In this document: positions 1 to 8,616 of the stretch, piece by piece
Layout: every line of letters starts with the position of its first letter
How positions within the stretch are numbered: the first letter of the stretch is position 1
NCBI GenBank assembly: GCA_021323655.1
Contig: JAJPKO010000028.1
Span: 1 to 35,618 of the forward strand
DNA length: 35,618 nucleotides
Reading direction: 5' to 3'
Source of the DNA: Acidobacteriaceae bacterium
GTDB taxonomy: Bacteria; Acidobacteriota; Terriglobia; Terriglobales; Acidobacteriaceae
Made by a program: the position numbers and the translations under genes
The notes under the pieces: model-generated
Seen by the model: the letters and a program-made list of their open reading frames with translations, nothing else
What the model was told of the DNA's origin: nothing
Databases searched by the model: none

Positions 1-933
1 GGCCCACAATTCGACGGAAACTCCTTGCCAGGGAAAATCCTGGAGACAGCGGCAATAACAGCTGTGCCTTGATCGGGAGACCTTACCACAGATCGGGCAG
101 ATCGGCTCCTGCTCAACGTGAACCCACAATCGAAATCGGTCCGCGTCTCGTTCGATCCGGTCCAATATCAAAATGTCAGGGTTCGGGAGTAGGGATTGCG
201 AATGGCTCGGAGGAGGTGCCATCGCCCCTAAAGCTTAAAACATTTCTGGCCTACATTGTTTTGGCAACAACCTGCATCAAAATTGCGGAAGAGCCTTGAA
301 TGGGCCCACTTCGATGCTCTGATTTGGCCCCCCTGTTCAAGAACGAACGGATATTCTGTTGCGGACCCGAAGGGGTCGGGAACTGGCCGGCGTCGACAAG
401 GACGTACAGAATCCCATTCAGAACTGCCCGGCGGCCCCTCCAGGGGCGTCTACGGCCGTCTTGACGGCGGGACAGGTCCCGGGATAACGAGGGCGAGCAC
501 TCCCACTGCTCGCCGGTCAGGTCTGGGTGCTCCAGCGTCGCTGCATCTAAGGGGCAATACCGGGATCCCGGGAGGGGGCAGGGCGCGTTCATGGCGTTGT
601 AACAAGGAGAGTTCCTGACGAGCGAACACCCGAACGCCACCTTTTGTCTCATAAATTAGGAGCAAGTCCAAATCGTATTCCCCGGTTTCCTATTTGCCGC
701 TGACCGGAACTCTCCAGTAGGGGCTCAAGTGCCTCATCAGCAGTGGGTTAATCGAGATCGCTGTTGTGGCATTCAAACTGCGATCTCGGGTTCCGCCGTA
801 CAGCCGCCAGGAGAAGCATTCCCGCAAAAATCCGGGAAACGAAGCGCCACTTGGGACTGAAAGGGCGGTAGCGTATCCGAATGGGCCTGGCAGAGGCCGC
901 GAGGAGCAGAGAGGTTCAGTGCCTGTCGCGACA
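1..933. other. Gene-poor left flank of the polysaccharide locus
   Basis: No intact gene is visible in this stretch. The only recognisable coding trace is the minus-strand IS5-type transposase relic at 380-540. The short open frames elsewhere overlap each other on both strands and show no family resemblance. The frame of the first glycosyltransferase stays open back to 766, but the translated stretch 766-933 is Arg/Pro-rich and unlike the start of that family, so it is read here as untranslated. No convincing sigma-70 promoter was found. Confidence 0.5.
380..540 (-). pseudogene. Relic of an IS5-type (DUF4096) transposase N-terminus
   Basis: Translating the minus strand from about 535 down to 380 gives a run containing HPDLTGEQWE, then SRRQDGRRRPWRG, then RAVLNGILYVLVDAG. 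This is the N-terminal signature of IS5-family transposases of the DUF4096 type: 'DLTDEQWE', a proline/arginine-rich linker, then 'R..LNGILWVLRTGA'. After position 380 the similarity stops. The expected 'PWRDLP' and the DDE catalytic domain cannot be found in any of the three minus frames, and stops interrupt the continuation near 250. The element is therefore decayed, with only about 50 codons recognisable. No terminal inverted repeats were identified. The family match is from pattern recognition only. Confidence 0.55.
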
Positions 934-2148
934 ATGGGCGATGAACATATGAAGAACGGGGCCCGAACGGCAGTTTGCATTATCGTCGAGAACCTGCCGG
1001 TACCCCTTGACAGACGAGTCTGGCGGGAGGCATGCACACTTCGAGACACGGGATATCACGTCTCCATCATCTGCCCCAAAGGATCGGATTCTTGCAGTGC
1101 CAGTTACGAACGCTTAGAGGGGATCGACATCTACCGCCATCGCAGGTGGGAAGCTTCAAGAATAACCGGATACCTGCTGGAATACAGCCTAGCTCTGGCT
1201 GCCGAGTCTTATTTGGCTCTGAAAGTCTTCGCCCGCACGAGGTTTCGTATTCTCCAAGCGTGCAATCCTCCGGACACAATCTTCCTGATAGGATTGCTCC
1301 TCAGACTCTTCGGGGTCAGGTTTATTTTCGACCACCACGACCTGGTACCCGAGCTGTTTGAGTCGCGATTCGGCAGGCGGATAGGGCTGCTTTACCGGCT
1401 CACCAGGTTGCTTGAGCGATGCACCTTCCGAGCCGCTAAAGTCTGCATTGCTACCAACGAATCCTTTAAGGAAATCGCAGTAACGCGTGGGCGAAAACAC
1501 CCGGACTCCGTTTTCGTGGTACGGAACTGTCCTGACCTCAGAAGCCTAAGTCCGGGAATGCCGCCCGCTCAGCTCACACTTCGTAAATCGAGGTTCGTAG
1601 TGGTGTACGTGGGTTTCATGGGACCACAGGACGGCCTCCGCCTGTTAGTTGACGCCATCGAGCATATCGTAAAACACGAGAATCGGCAGGACACGCACTT
1701 CGTGCTGGTTGGCGGAGGCGCGGAGCTGCCGATGCTGCGAGCTGTTGTGACGGAACGAGGGCTAGCATCTTTTGTCACATTCACAGGCCAAGTTCCCTAT
1801 GCGCATGTGGCCGCTTACCTCTCAAGTGCCGACATAGGTGTGGCGCCCGATCCGAAGACTCCGATGAACGACAAGTCAACGATGATCAAGATTTTGGAAT
1901 ATATGGCTTTTGGGCTGCCGGTGGTCCTGTTTGACCTGCAGGAGGGCCGACGTATAGCGGGATCGGCGGCACTGTATGCGTCGCCCAACGATCCCGTTGA
2001 TTTTGCTCACCAGATCATGCGATTGCTCAATTGTGAGCAACTTCGTCGAGAACTCGGGACGTGCGGCCGTAGGAGGGTTGAGGATTGTTTGAACTGGCAA
2101 GTTGAGCAATCCACCTTGATCGAGGCCTATGAAACCGCGCTTCGATAG
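934..2148 (+). CDS. Family 4 glycosyltransferase
   Basis: Predicted cytoplasmic, retaining GT-B glycosyltransferase that adds a sugar from a nucleotide donor to the growing lipid-linked polysaccharide. The N-terminal half begins with the WbuB/GT4-like phrase VENLPVPLDRRVWREA and contains the acceptor-domain motif HHDLVPELFESRFG. The C-terminal half has the Glycos_transf_1 fold signals: GFMGPQDGLRLLVDA, a VGGG turn, then the donor-site stretch from NDKSTMIKILEYM to GLPVV. In that stretch the usual first acidic residue is spaced as in the WbuB subgroup. Length from 934 is about 405 residues, normal for the family. The frame is open from 766, but the family begins near here. ATG 949 is an equally possible start, because neither has a strong Shine-Dalgarno. 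Donor and acceptor cannot be assigned. Confidence 0.85.
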   Translation: MGDEHMKNGARTAVCIIVENLPVPLDRRVWREACTLRDTGYHVSIICPKGSDSCSASYERLEGIDIYRHRRWEASRITGYLLEYSLALAAESYLALKVFARTRFRILQACNPPDTIFLIGLLLRLFGVRFIFDHHDLVPELFESRFGRRIGLLYRLTRLLERCTFRAAKVCIATNESFKEIAVTRGRKHPDSVFVVRNCPDLRSLSPGMPPAQLTLRKSRFVVVYVGFMGPQDGLRLLVDAIEHIVKHENRQDTHFVLVGGGAELPMLRAVVTERGLASFVTFTGQVPYAHVAAYLSSADIGVAPDPKTPMNDKSTMIKILEYMAFGLPVVLFDLQEGRRIAGSAALYASPNDPVDFAHQIMRLLNCEQLRRELGTCGRRRVEDCLNWQVEQSTLIEAYETALR

Positions 2149-2179
2149 ATCGAAAATAAATCAGTCGCACCGTTAGTGA

Positions 2180-4198
2180 GTGGGCGCCGGTATGAGGGAA
2201 CAGTTTGCAGGGATAAGACGCACGCGCTTCGGGAGACTGGCGGCTCGTAGCCTTCATGTTGCGACCGTCGCCTTTTTCTTGGCCCCAACCTTATCACTGC
2301 CGTGTCATGCCGGTGACATCGTTTTCATTGGTACACCAGAGGACTTGAGGGCGGAGCCACGAGAATTGGAGGTGGCCTCCCAGTTCTATGGCGTACGGCT
2401 GAACGTGGTTACGCCTACCGCCGATGGGCGCCAGTTGGACCTAAGAAGGGCCGTCGAGCAGAACACGACCGTAGGCGTGGCAATTGCGGCCAACGCTCTC
2501 GCCAGCGTTGATCACAACGAGTTTCTCCAGATGCTAGGCCGGCGGCCCGGCGGCAAGGTACCGTTGCTTGTCTTCGGTCTGACGGCAGAAACAGCGGGGA
2601 GACTCTTAACAAAGTGGTCCGGAGGGGCTGTGGTTGCGTGCAGACGCCTGGAACACGCACGCCGTGCCCGGTACACCATTTCACGAGTGGAGGGGTTGAC
2701 GCGGCAGCTCACAGGGCTAGAAGTCCCGCTTCAGGCAAACGGCGCATTCTATTTGGTACCCGGCGAGAATGGCACCACTCAGCAGATCGCCCAAATTCGG
2801 GACGATCAGCGTGTCTTCCCCGTATGCATTCAGGTCGACCATCACGGGCAGAGGATTTTCCTTGCCGGCAGGGTGCCTTTCTCAGGCCACGCTGCAGTGG
2901 CAGGGAACAGCGAGCGTATGGTTGATACTTTCGTCAGCATCGCCCCCGTGATGATGTTCGTTCGGGCATGCGCAGGCGAACGGGGATGGCACGCTCTCCA
3001 TCATTACGCAAACCTTACCATTGACGATGCCTGGCTGCGAGAACCCTACGGCTACCTGAACTATGGGACCCTTCTGGCGGAGATGAAAAAGCACAACTTT
3101 CACTCGACCATCGCGTTCATCCCGTGGAACTACGATCGCAGCGAACCAGAGGTTGTGTCGCTTGTCAGGAAGCATCCGGAGAGGTTTTCAATTTGCGTGC
3201 ACGGAAACAACCACGACCATAAGGAGTTCACCGACTTTCGAAGCAAATCCCTCGCCAGCCAAACCGCAGCACTCAGAGAGGCTCTAGCCAGAATGGAGCG
3301 CTTCCAAGAGCTGACAGGCATTCCATACGCCAGAGCGATGGTGTTTCCGCACAGCGTCGCACCGGAAAAAACGTTCGCGGCACTCAAGAAGTACAATTAT
3401 CTGGCTACTATCAACTCGTCGAACGTTCCCATGGATGTCACTGCGCCTTCAGATGCTTTATTCGCACTGCGGACCGCAACCCTTTCGTTTGCTGGTTTTC
3501 TGAGCCTCCGGCGCTACTCGGTGGAAGGACCTGTCCCGGCAGGTCTCATAGCGGTCACCGCCTTTCTCGACAACCCGCTGCTGTTCTATTGCCATCAAAT
3601 CTATTTTTCGCTCGGCATCGGAGCATTCGACCCCGTGGCAGAGCAGGTCAACCGCCTTCAGCCGGACACACGCTGGCGCGGCATTGAAGATATAGTGAAG
3701 CACTCGTACCTTGTAAGAACACGAGACGACGGCGACTACGATGTCCTGACCTTTGCTAGCTCCATCTGCCTGGAAAACATCTCCGCGCGAGATTCGCGGT
3801 TTTATGTGCGAAGAGCGGAGACCGACCGTCCCGCGGCGGTGACGGTCGATCGCCACGCCTGGCCCTACTCGCTCGGCGGCGGCTATTTGGAGACGTGCAT
3901 ACCGGTGGCGTCGGGCAAATCCCGGCTTCTTTCGATCGTATACGGAGATCCCCTACAGCCGCCTGCCGCCGATATCCAGAGGCGCTCGTTACGAGTCTTC
4001 TTCCTGCGTATCACCTCGGACTTCCGCGACATAATCCTGGCCCGGTGCACCCCCGGACGCCGACTGATTCATCTTTACCAAACGAGCGGCGCACCCGTCA
4101 TGCTGCTGCTGTTGTGTGCCGCGGCCGGAGCGGCATTCTTTCTATTAGCGCTCTGGAGTTTGCGAAAAACTATCAAGAAACGCGCGGCCACCCGATAA
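2180..4198 (+). CDS. Membrane-anchored CE4-like polysaccharide deacetylase with extra domains
   Basis: A 672-residue exported protein. A hydrophobic N-terminal segment (about residues 25-44, ending PCHAG) looks like a signal peptide, and a single membrane helix lies at about 638-660, followed by a basic tail. The middle carries a divergent NodB/CE4 core: TIDDAW at 280-285 in place of the usual TFDDG, giving the aspartate pair, and HGNNHD at 341-346 matching the metal-binding H-x3-H. A later VFPHS segment could be motif 3. The roughly 250 residues before the core form an unrecognised alpha/beta domain, and about 200 residues after it may be a beta-sandwich. Likely role: removing N- or O-acetyl groups from the polysaccharide outside the cytoplasm. 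The start is GTG 2180; ATG 2192 is an alternative. Deacetylase activity is inferred from the motif only. Confidence 0.65.
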   Translation: MGAGMREQFAGIRRTRFGRLAARSLHVATVAFFLAPTLSLPCHAGDIVFIGTPEDLRAEPRELEVASQFYGVRLNVVTPTADGRQLDLRRAVEQNTTVGVAIAANALASVDHNEFLQMLGRRPGGKVPLLVFGLTAETAGRLLTKWSGGAVVACRRLEHARRARYTISRVEGLTRQLTGLEVPLQANGAFYLVPGENGTTQQIAQIRDDQRVFPVCIQVDHHGQRIFLAGRVPFSGHAAVAGNSERMVDTFVSIAPVMMFVRACAGERGWHALHHYANLTIDDAWLREPYGYLNYGTLLAEMKKHNFHSTIAFIPWNYDRSEPEVVSLVRKHPERFSICVHGNNHDHKEFTDFRSKSLASQTAALREALARMERFQELTGIPYARAMVFPHSVAPEKTFAALKKYNYLATINSSNVPMDVTAPSDALFALRTATLSFAGFLSLRRYSVEGPVPAGLIAVTAFLDNPLLFYCHQIYFSLGIGAFDPVAEQVNRLQPDTRWRGIEDIVKHSYLVRTRDDGDYDVLTFASSICLENISARDSRFYVRRAETDRPAAVTVDRHAWPYSLGGGYLETCIPVASGKSRLLSIVYGDPLQPPAADIQRRSLRVFFLRITSDFRDIILARCTPGRRLIHLYQTSGAPVMLLLLCAAAGAAFFLLALWSLRKTIKKRAATR

Positions 4199-4284
4199 CT
4201 GCCGAACTGAATCAGCACTGGTCCTGGCGCAGGAGCGGTTCAGCGCTGCCAGGCTGGCTCGTAACAGGATAAATGGAGTATTAA

Positions 4285-5280
4285 ATGAAGCTTCTAATTG
4301 CCGGTGGTGGCGGCTATGTGGGCTCTGTCTTGATTCCGAGACTGCTTGACCGTGGTTACAAAGTGGACGTCGTCGACCTCTTCTGGTTTGGTAACCACCT
4401 GCCACCGCAAGCCGGCATATTGACTAAAGATATCTTCCAGCTGTCTGTCGCGGACCTGGAGCCGTACGAGCAGGTGATGTTCCTCGCCGGGCTGTCGAAT
4501 GACCCCATGGCAGAGTATTCACCGAGCAAAAATTTTGTTTTTAACGCCGCAGCTCCGGCCTATTTGGCTTACGTGGCGAAGAGGGCCAAAGCAAGGCGCT
4601 TCATTTATGCGTCGTCCTGTTCGGTGTATGGGTACACAGAAAACGAACTGTTCGACGAGACGCGCGCGGCCAGCTCGAGCTATCCATACGGCATTTCTAA
4701 GCTTCAGGGCGAGCAGGCCGCTTTGCAACTAGCCGACGATAACTTCTCGGTAATTTCGCTGCGGAAGGGAACGATATCCGGATACAGCCCACGCATGCGT
4801 TTTGATCTTATCATCAACAGTATGTTCAGGTCCGCAATGAAGAACCGGACGATTGTGGTTAACAATCCATCCATCTGGCGACCCGTGCTCAGCATTGAGG
4901 ACGCCGCCACTGCTTACACCCGTGCCGTTGAGGTGAACAGCGCCGTCTCGGGGGTATTCAATATCGCTTCTGGAAACTACACCGTAGGTGAGGTGGGCGA
5001 TCTGGTACAAAGCGCTATTCAGGACCGGCTATCGCTTCGCGTCAATTTGTGCATTAAACACATACAGGATTTTCGCAACTACAAAGTAAGTATCGAAAAA
5101 GCCAAGAACGTGCTCAGCTTTCACCCCAGGGATGACGTGAAGTCCATTGTAGGGAACCTGATCGACAACATGGAAAGATATGAGGGATGGGACAATCCGG
5201 CTTATTCCAATATCGAGTGCTTCCGGGCTCTGGAAGGCGGAATTGAGATCCACCGCATGGCAGGAGCGGCCGAGCGCTGA
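4285..5280 (+). CDS. NAD-dependent epimerase/dehydratase (extended SDR)
   Basis: A 331-residue extended short-chain dehydrogenase that should act on a nucleotide-activated sugar in the cytoplasm. The Rossmann signature GGGGYVGS is at residues 7-14, FLAGLSNDP follows beta-4, and the catalytic signals are YASSCSVYG and the YxxxK motif in YPYGISK. Later, RPVLSIEDAA and FNIASGNYTVGE are typical of the UDP/GDP/dTDP-sugar epimerase family. The ATG is preceded by GGAGT about 8 bases upstream. It belongs to the same subfamily as the gene at 28692: both have the SNDP motif and a similar tail (YKVSIEKAKNVL here, [12 protein letters not shown] there). Whether it is a 4-epimerase, a 4-ketoreductase or a dehydratase cannot be told. 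The next 500 bases contain IS debris, so it is probably the last gene of the first block. Confidence 0.85.
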   Translation: MKLLIAGGGGYVGSVLIPRLLDRGYKVDVVDLFWFGNHLPPQAGILTKDIFQLSVADLEPYEQVMFLAGLSNDPMAEYSPSKNFVFNAAAPAYLAYVAKRAKARRFIYASSCSVYGYTENELFDETRAASSSYPYGISKLQGEQAALQLADDNFSVISLRKGTISGYSPRMRFDLIINSMFRSAMKNRTIVVNNPSIWRPVLSIEDAATAYTRAVEVNSAVSGVFNIASGNYTVGEVGDLVQSAIQDRLSLRVNLCIKHIQDFRNYKVSIEKAKNVLSFHPRDDVKSIVGNLIDNMERYEGWDNPAYSNIECFRALEGGIEIHRMAGAAER

Positions 5281-5412
5281 GAAAGGGACGGGAGTCAAGC
5301 GGGACGGTAACCCGATTGAGATAGGGCAGCGAAGGCGGTGGATTCGGGTGTCAGGAGGGTGCGTTAGGCCAATACGGCGGTTTACGTCGAGCGCCGAAGC
5401 GGCCGTTTAGTA

Positions 5413-5684
5413 GCTCCGGATCACATCCACATGTTGGTATCGTGTCCAGCGAACAGGGCGCTGGCGAAGCTGGTGAAGTACCTGAAAGGGCGGTCGTCCC
5501 GCAGGCTGCGGGATGAATATCCGGAGGTGGGCAAGTGGTACTGGGTCAGCATCTGTGCGCGCGGGGGTACTACTGCGCGAGTGTGGGCGCGGTGGATGAG
5601 GACACCATTAGGAAGTACATCGAAAGCCAGAAGTGGGACGAAGACGATCAGGGATTCAAGATCACCGCGCTCGCCGAGCCTTGA
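5413..5684 (+). pseudogene. Truncated, frameshifted IS200-like (Y1) transposase
   Basis: The reading begins in frame with APDHIHMLVSCPANRAL (HUH motif HIH at 5422-5430) and continues through LVKYLKGRSSRRLRDEYPE to KWYW. It then continues in the next frame as GQHLCARGYYCASVGAVDED and on to KYIESQKWDEDDQGF, with the presumed catalytic tyrosine codon at 5616-5618, ending at TGA 5682-5684. This is the order of an IS200/IS605 or REP-associated Y1 transposase. The frames join at a G run (5543-5545), where the family sequence YWGQH would require one more G, so a single-base deletion explains the break. The N-terminal third (about 45 residues before HUH) is missing. The gene is inactive twice over, unless the shift is a sequencing error. 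Confidence 0.8.
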
Positions 5685-5770
5685 GCCGGCTCTGAGCCGG
5701 GAACGCTTCAGGCGGCGTCAGCCGCAAAGCCGGCTTTCAGTCGGAAATCAATTGTAGCGGCTTCAGCCGG
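5685..5770. repeat. Four REP-like imperfect palindromes downstream of the Y1 transposase relic
   Basis: Four short hairpin-forming units follow the transposase stop codon. CCGGCTC-T-GAGCCGG is at 5686-5700, GCGGC-GTCA-GCCGC at 5712-5725, CCGGCT-TTC-AGTCGG (one G-T pair) at 5730-5744 and CGGCT-TC-AGCCG at 5758-5769. All are variations on a GGCT/AGCC stem around a small TC- or TCA-containing loop. Such units are the recognition hairpins of IS200/IS605 ends and of REP sequences mobilised by RAYT transposases. They could also act as transcript stabilisers or weak terminators between the two gene blocks; none is followed by a T-run. Confidence 0.6.
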
Positions 5771-5795
5771 TAGTCATAATCTGAAGGGCATCACG

Positions 5796-6665
5796 GTGCA
5801 GGACGCCAGATATGTAATCATCACGCCGGTTCGGGATGAGGAAAAGTATATCGAGGCGACTATTAGCTCGGTCAAGGGTCAGACCATGCGGCCAGTTGAA
5901 TGGGTGATAGTCGACGACGGGTCCTCTGACCGTACCTCAATGATCCTTGATGCGGCTGCGGCGGAAGCGCCGTGGATCCGCATCGTACACCGGGCCGATC
6001 GCGGTTTTCGCAAGGCGGGCGGTGGTGTGGTTGAAGCGTTTTACGACGGCTACAGCGCGCTCCAGTCGGATGACTGGGAGTTTATTGTAAAGCTCGATGG
6101 CGACCTGTCATTCTCCGGGGACTATTTCGAACGGTGTTTTGACCGGTTTTGCCGCGATCCGCGCTTAGGGATCGGCGGCGGTGTCATCTGTCACGACGTG
6201 GACGGGGAAATGAAGATCGAGCCAAATCCCGGCTTCCATGTAAGAGGGGCGACGAAAATCTACAGAAGGGCGTGTTGGGAGGCCATCGGGGGCCTGTGGC
6301 GGGCTCCGGGCTGGGATACGATCGACGAGGTGCAGGCTAACAGATTCGGCTGGACGACTCAGGGCTTCAACGACTGTCGGCTTTTGCATCACCGGCTCAC
6401 CGGATCTGCGGATGGCGCCGTGCGGGACCGCGTGAAGCATGGAGTCGCGTGCTATATCTCTCGATACCATTTACTGTTTGTGATGAGCAGTTGTCTATAC
6501 CGGCTGGTAAAGAAACCATACGTTATCGGGTCTGCGGCAATGTTCTACGGCTTTCTGAAGGGCCATTTCAGTGATCTGCCACGCGTGAAAGACAAACAGT
6601 ACGTCAGGTACATGCACGCCCAGCAACTGAGGCGGCTCTGCGGGCTGCAGAGCATTTGGAAGTGA
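5796..6665 (+). CDS. Family 2 glycosyltransferase
   Basis: A 289-residue inverting GT-A glycosyltransferase, predicted to act at the cytoplasmic membrane face. The N-terminus has the GT2 start ITPVRDEEKYIEATI, the nucleotide-binding VIVDDGSSDRT at about 37-47, and a metal-binding DGD at 101-103 in VKLDGDLSF. RGATKIYRRACWEAIGG and GWDTIDEV mark the acceptor side. The start is GTG 5796, chosen because GAAGGG lies 7 bases upstream (5783-5788) and translation opens directly into the family N-terminus. It follows the REP-like hairpins and precedes asnB by 22 bases, so the two are probably co-transcribed. A short hydrophobic stretch near residues 228-255 may associate with the membrane. Sugar specificity is unknown. 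Confidence 0.85.
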   Translation: MQDARYVIITPVRDEEKYIEATISSVKGQTMRPVEWVIVDDGSSDRTSMILDAAAAEAPWIRIVHRADRGFRKAGGGVVEAFYDGYSALQSDDWEFIVKLDGDLSFSGDYFERCFDRFCRDPRLGIGGGVICHDVDGEMKIEPNPGFHVRGATKIYRRACWEAIGGLWRAPGWDTIDEVQANRFGWTTQGFNDCRLLHHRLTGSADGAVRDRVKHGVACYISRYHLLFVMSSCLYRLVKKPYVIGSAAMFYGFLKGHFSDLPRVKDKQYVRYMHAQQLRRLCGLQSIWK

Positions 6666-6687
6666 CGTGCGAACGATGGGTTGAGAC

Positions 6688-8586
6688 ATGTGCGGGATTA
6701 CCGGCAAACTTAATTTTGACCCGGCGGCGGCCGTCGATCCAAGTCTCATTCGTGCAATGCTCGATACAATACGGCACCGAGGGCCGGACGATGAAGGAAT
6801 CTATTCGGGTTCCCAGATCGGGATGGGACATCGGCGCCTGTCTATCATCGATCTGAAGAGCGGTCATCAACCGCTTTCGAATGAAGACGGTACGATCTGG
6901 ATCGTGTTCAACGGCGAAATCTACAACTTCCAGGAGCTGCGGGCCTCATTGGTGAGTAACGGCCATGTTTTCCGAACCAACAGTGACACGGAAGTGATCG
7001 TGCACCTGTACGAGGAGCTCGGACCGCAGTGCCTCGACAAGTTGCGGGGGATGTTTGCGGTTGCCATCTGGGACGAAAGAACGAAGACCTTGTTGCTGGC
7101 TAGGGACCGCATAGGTATAAAGCCTCTCTATTATTGCGAAAGTGGAAACTCGTTGGTCTTTGCCTCCGAGATCAAGGCGATCCTGTCAGACCCGGCTGTG
7201 CCTCGCGAGATCGCGCCGGAAAGCATAGACCGGTTCTTGACCTTCTTGTACTTGCCAGGCGAGGAAACACTTCTGAAAGGCGTGCGGAAGCTGTCCCCGG
7301 GATGGTATCTTCTGGCCCGGAACGGCAGGACGGAACTCCGGCAATACTGGGATCTCCGATTCCAGAAACGTTCGAAGGGCTTGAGTCTCAGGCAGGTCGA
7401 GTGCGAGTTGCTAGAGCTACTCGCTGAAACAGTCAGTTTGCACATGATCGCAGACGTTCCGGTCGGAGTGCTCCTGAGCGGCGGCGTGGATTCGACGGCC
7501 GTTCTCAGCTTCGCGGCAGAGCGTACGGACAAAGAGATTAGTAGTTATACGGTTGGGTTTTCGGGTGCGGATTTCGCTGACGAGAGGCCCTATGCCCAAC
7601 TGGCCGCGGCAAGTTTCGGCAGCCGCCATTACGACACGACCATTAGTGCCGCCGATTTCGCCGAGTTTCTGCCACGATACGTATGGCATATGGAGGAACC
7701 GGTCTGTGAGCCGCCGGCCATCGCAATGTACTACGTGTCCAAGCTGGCGCGGCAATATGTCAAGGTTCTCCTATCCGGAGAAGGCGGTGACGAGGCGTTC
7801 GCCGGGTATAGCAACTACCGAAACCTCCTATGGCTCGAACGTCTGAAACGTGTCCTGCCGTTCCTCAACGGCGCCGCAGCCCGGGGGCTTGCCGCCACGA
7901 ACTCCTGGGTGCGTTCCTCCCTAATAGCCAAGTACGCACCCCTCGTCAAGGCCCGCTTCCCGGACTACTACTATAGCCGCACGTCGCATCCAATCCCGGA
8001 CGGCGAACCCGGCCTGGCAAGGTTGTACTGTCCCGACTTTGCCGCCTCGATCGACCGCGAACATGCTCTTCAGCCCGTGCGCCAGCTGCAAGCCCAGCTT
8101 CCCGGTCCGGATCCGCTGGACGCCATGCTCTACATCGACACCAAGACGTGGCTGCCTGACGACCTGCTCATCAAAGCCGATAAAATGACGATGGCGAACT
8201 CTCTGGAGCTTCGGGTGCCGCTGCTCGATCACAAAATGCTGGAATTTGCCGCCGCCCTGCCTTCGAACCTCAAGGTTCACGGCTTTACCACTAAGTATAT
8301 CGCTAAAAGAGCGCTTAAGAAGCGCGTTCCACGGCGAATTCTGAATCGCCGCAAGACGGGCTTCCCGGTGCCTTACGCGTCATGGCTTCGGAACGAACTG
8401 TGTGGCTGGGTTCAGGACGTGTTGTTGGACCGGGCAACCACGAGCCGGGGATATTTTGCGGCCTCCGCCGTCCGGGGACTGTTGGCTGGCGATGACGCGA
8501 ACACGGCGTATTCCAGGGAGATCTTCTCATTAATTACGCTTGAGCTCTGGCACCGAACATTCCTAGAGCAGAAACCGCTACTCTAA
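6688..8586 (+). CDS. asnB: Asparagine synthase-type glutamine-dependent amidotransferase
   Basis: Class II glutamine amidotransferase that transfers glutamine-derived ammonia to an adenylated carboxylate. Cys2, after Met removal, is the nucleophile in MCGITG. The glutaminase domain contains RHRGPDDEG (29-37) and NGEIYN (75-80). The synthetase domain carries the PP-loop SGGVDS (264-269), followed by GEGGDEAFAGY. At 632 residues it has full family length. In polysaccharide loci such proteins (WbpS-like or the exosortase-associated group) amidate a uronic acid or another carboxyl group in the glycan rather than serving asparagine supply. Neighbouring glycosyltransferases and a deacetylase favour that role here. 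Substrate is inferred from context; true asparagine synthesis cannot be excluded. Confidence 0.9.
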   Translation: MCGITGKLNFDPAAAVDPSLIRAMLDTIRHRGPDDEGIYSGSQIGMGHRRLSIIDLKSGHQPLSNEDGTIWIVFNGEIYNFQELRASLVSNGHVFRTNSDTEVIVHLYEELGPQCLDKLRGMFAVAIWDERTKTLLLARDRIGIKPLYYCESGNSLVFASEIKAILSDPAVPREIAPESIDRFLTFLYLPGEETLLKGVRKLSPGWYLLARNGRTELRQYWDLRFQKRSKGLSLRQVECELLELLAETVSLHMIADVPVGVLLSGGVDSTAVLSFAAERTDKEISSYTVGFSGADFADERPYAQLAAASFGSRHYDTTISAADFAEFLPRYVWHMEEPVCEPPAIAMYYVSKLARQYVKVLLSGEGGDEAFAGYSNYRNLLWLERLKRVLPFLNGAAARGLAATNSWVRSSLIAKYAPLVKARFPDYYYSRTSHPIPDGEPGLARLYCPDFAASIDREHALQPVRQLQAQLPGPDPLDAMLYIDTKTWLPDDLLIKADKMTMANSLELRVPLLDHKMLEFAAALPSNLKVHGFTTKYIAKRALKKRVPRRILNRRKTGFPVPYASWLRNELCGWVQDVLLDRATTSRGYFAASAVRGLLAGDDANTAYSREIFSLITLELWHRTFLEQKPLL

Positions 8587-8616
8587 GCTAAGCCTTCAGC
8601 CGTTGGCGCCGCCACC

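Noticed and set aside
2023-2040. Inverted repeat TTGCTCA/TGAGCAA
   Set aside because: It lies inside the coding region of the first glycosyltransferase, and there is no sign of regulatory placement.
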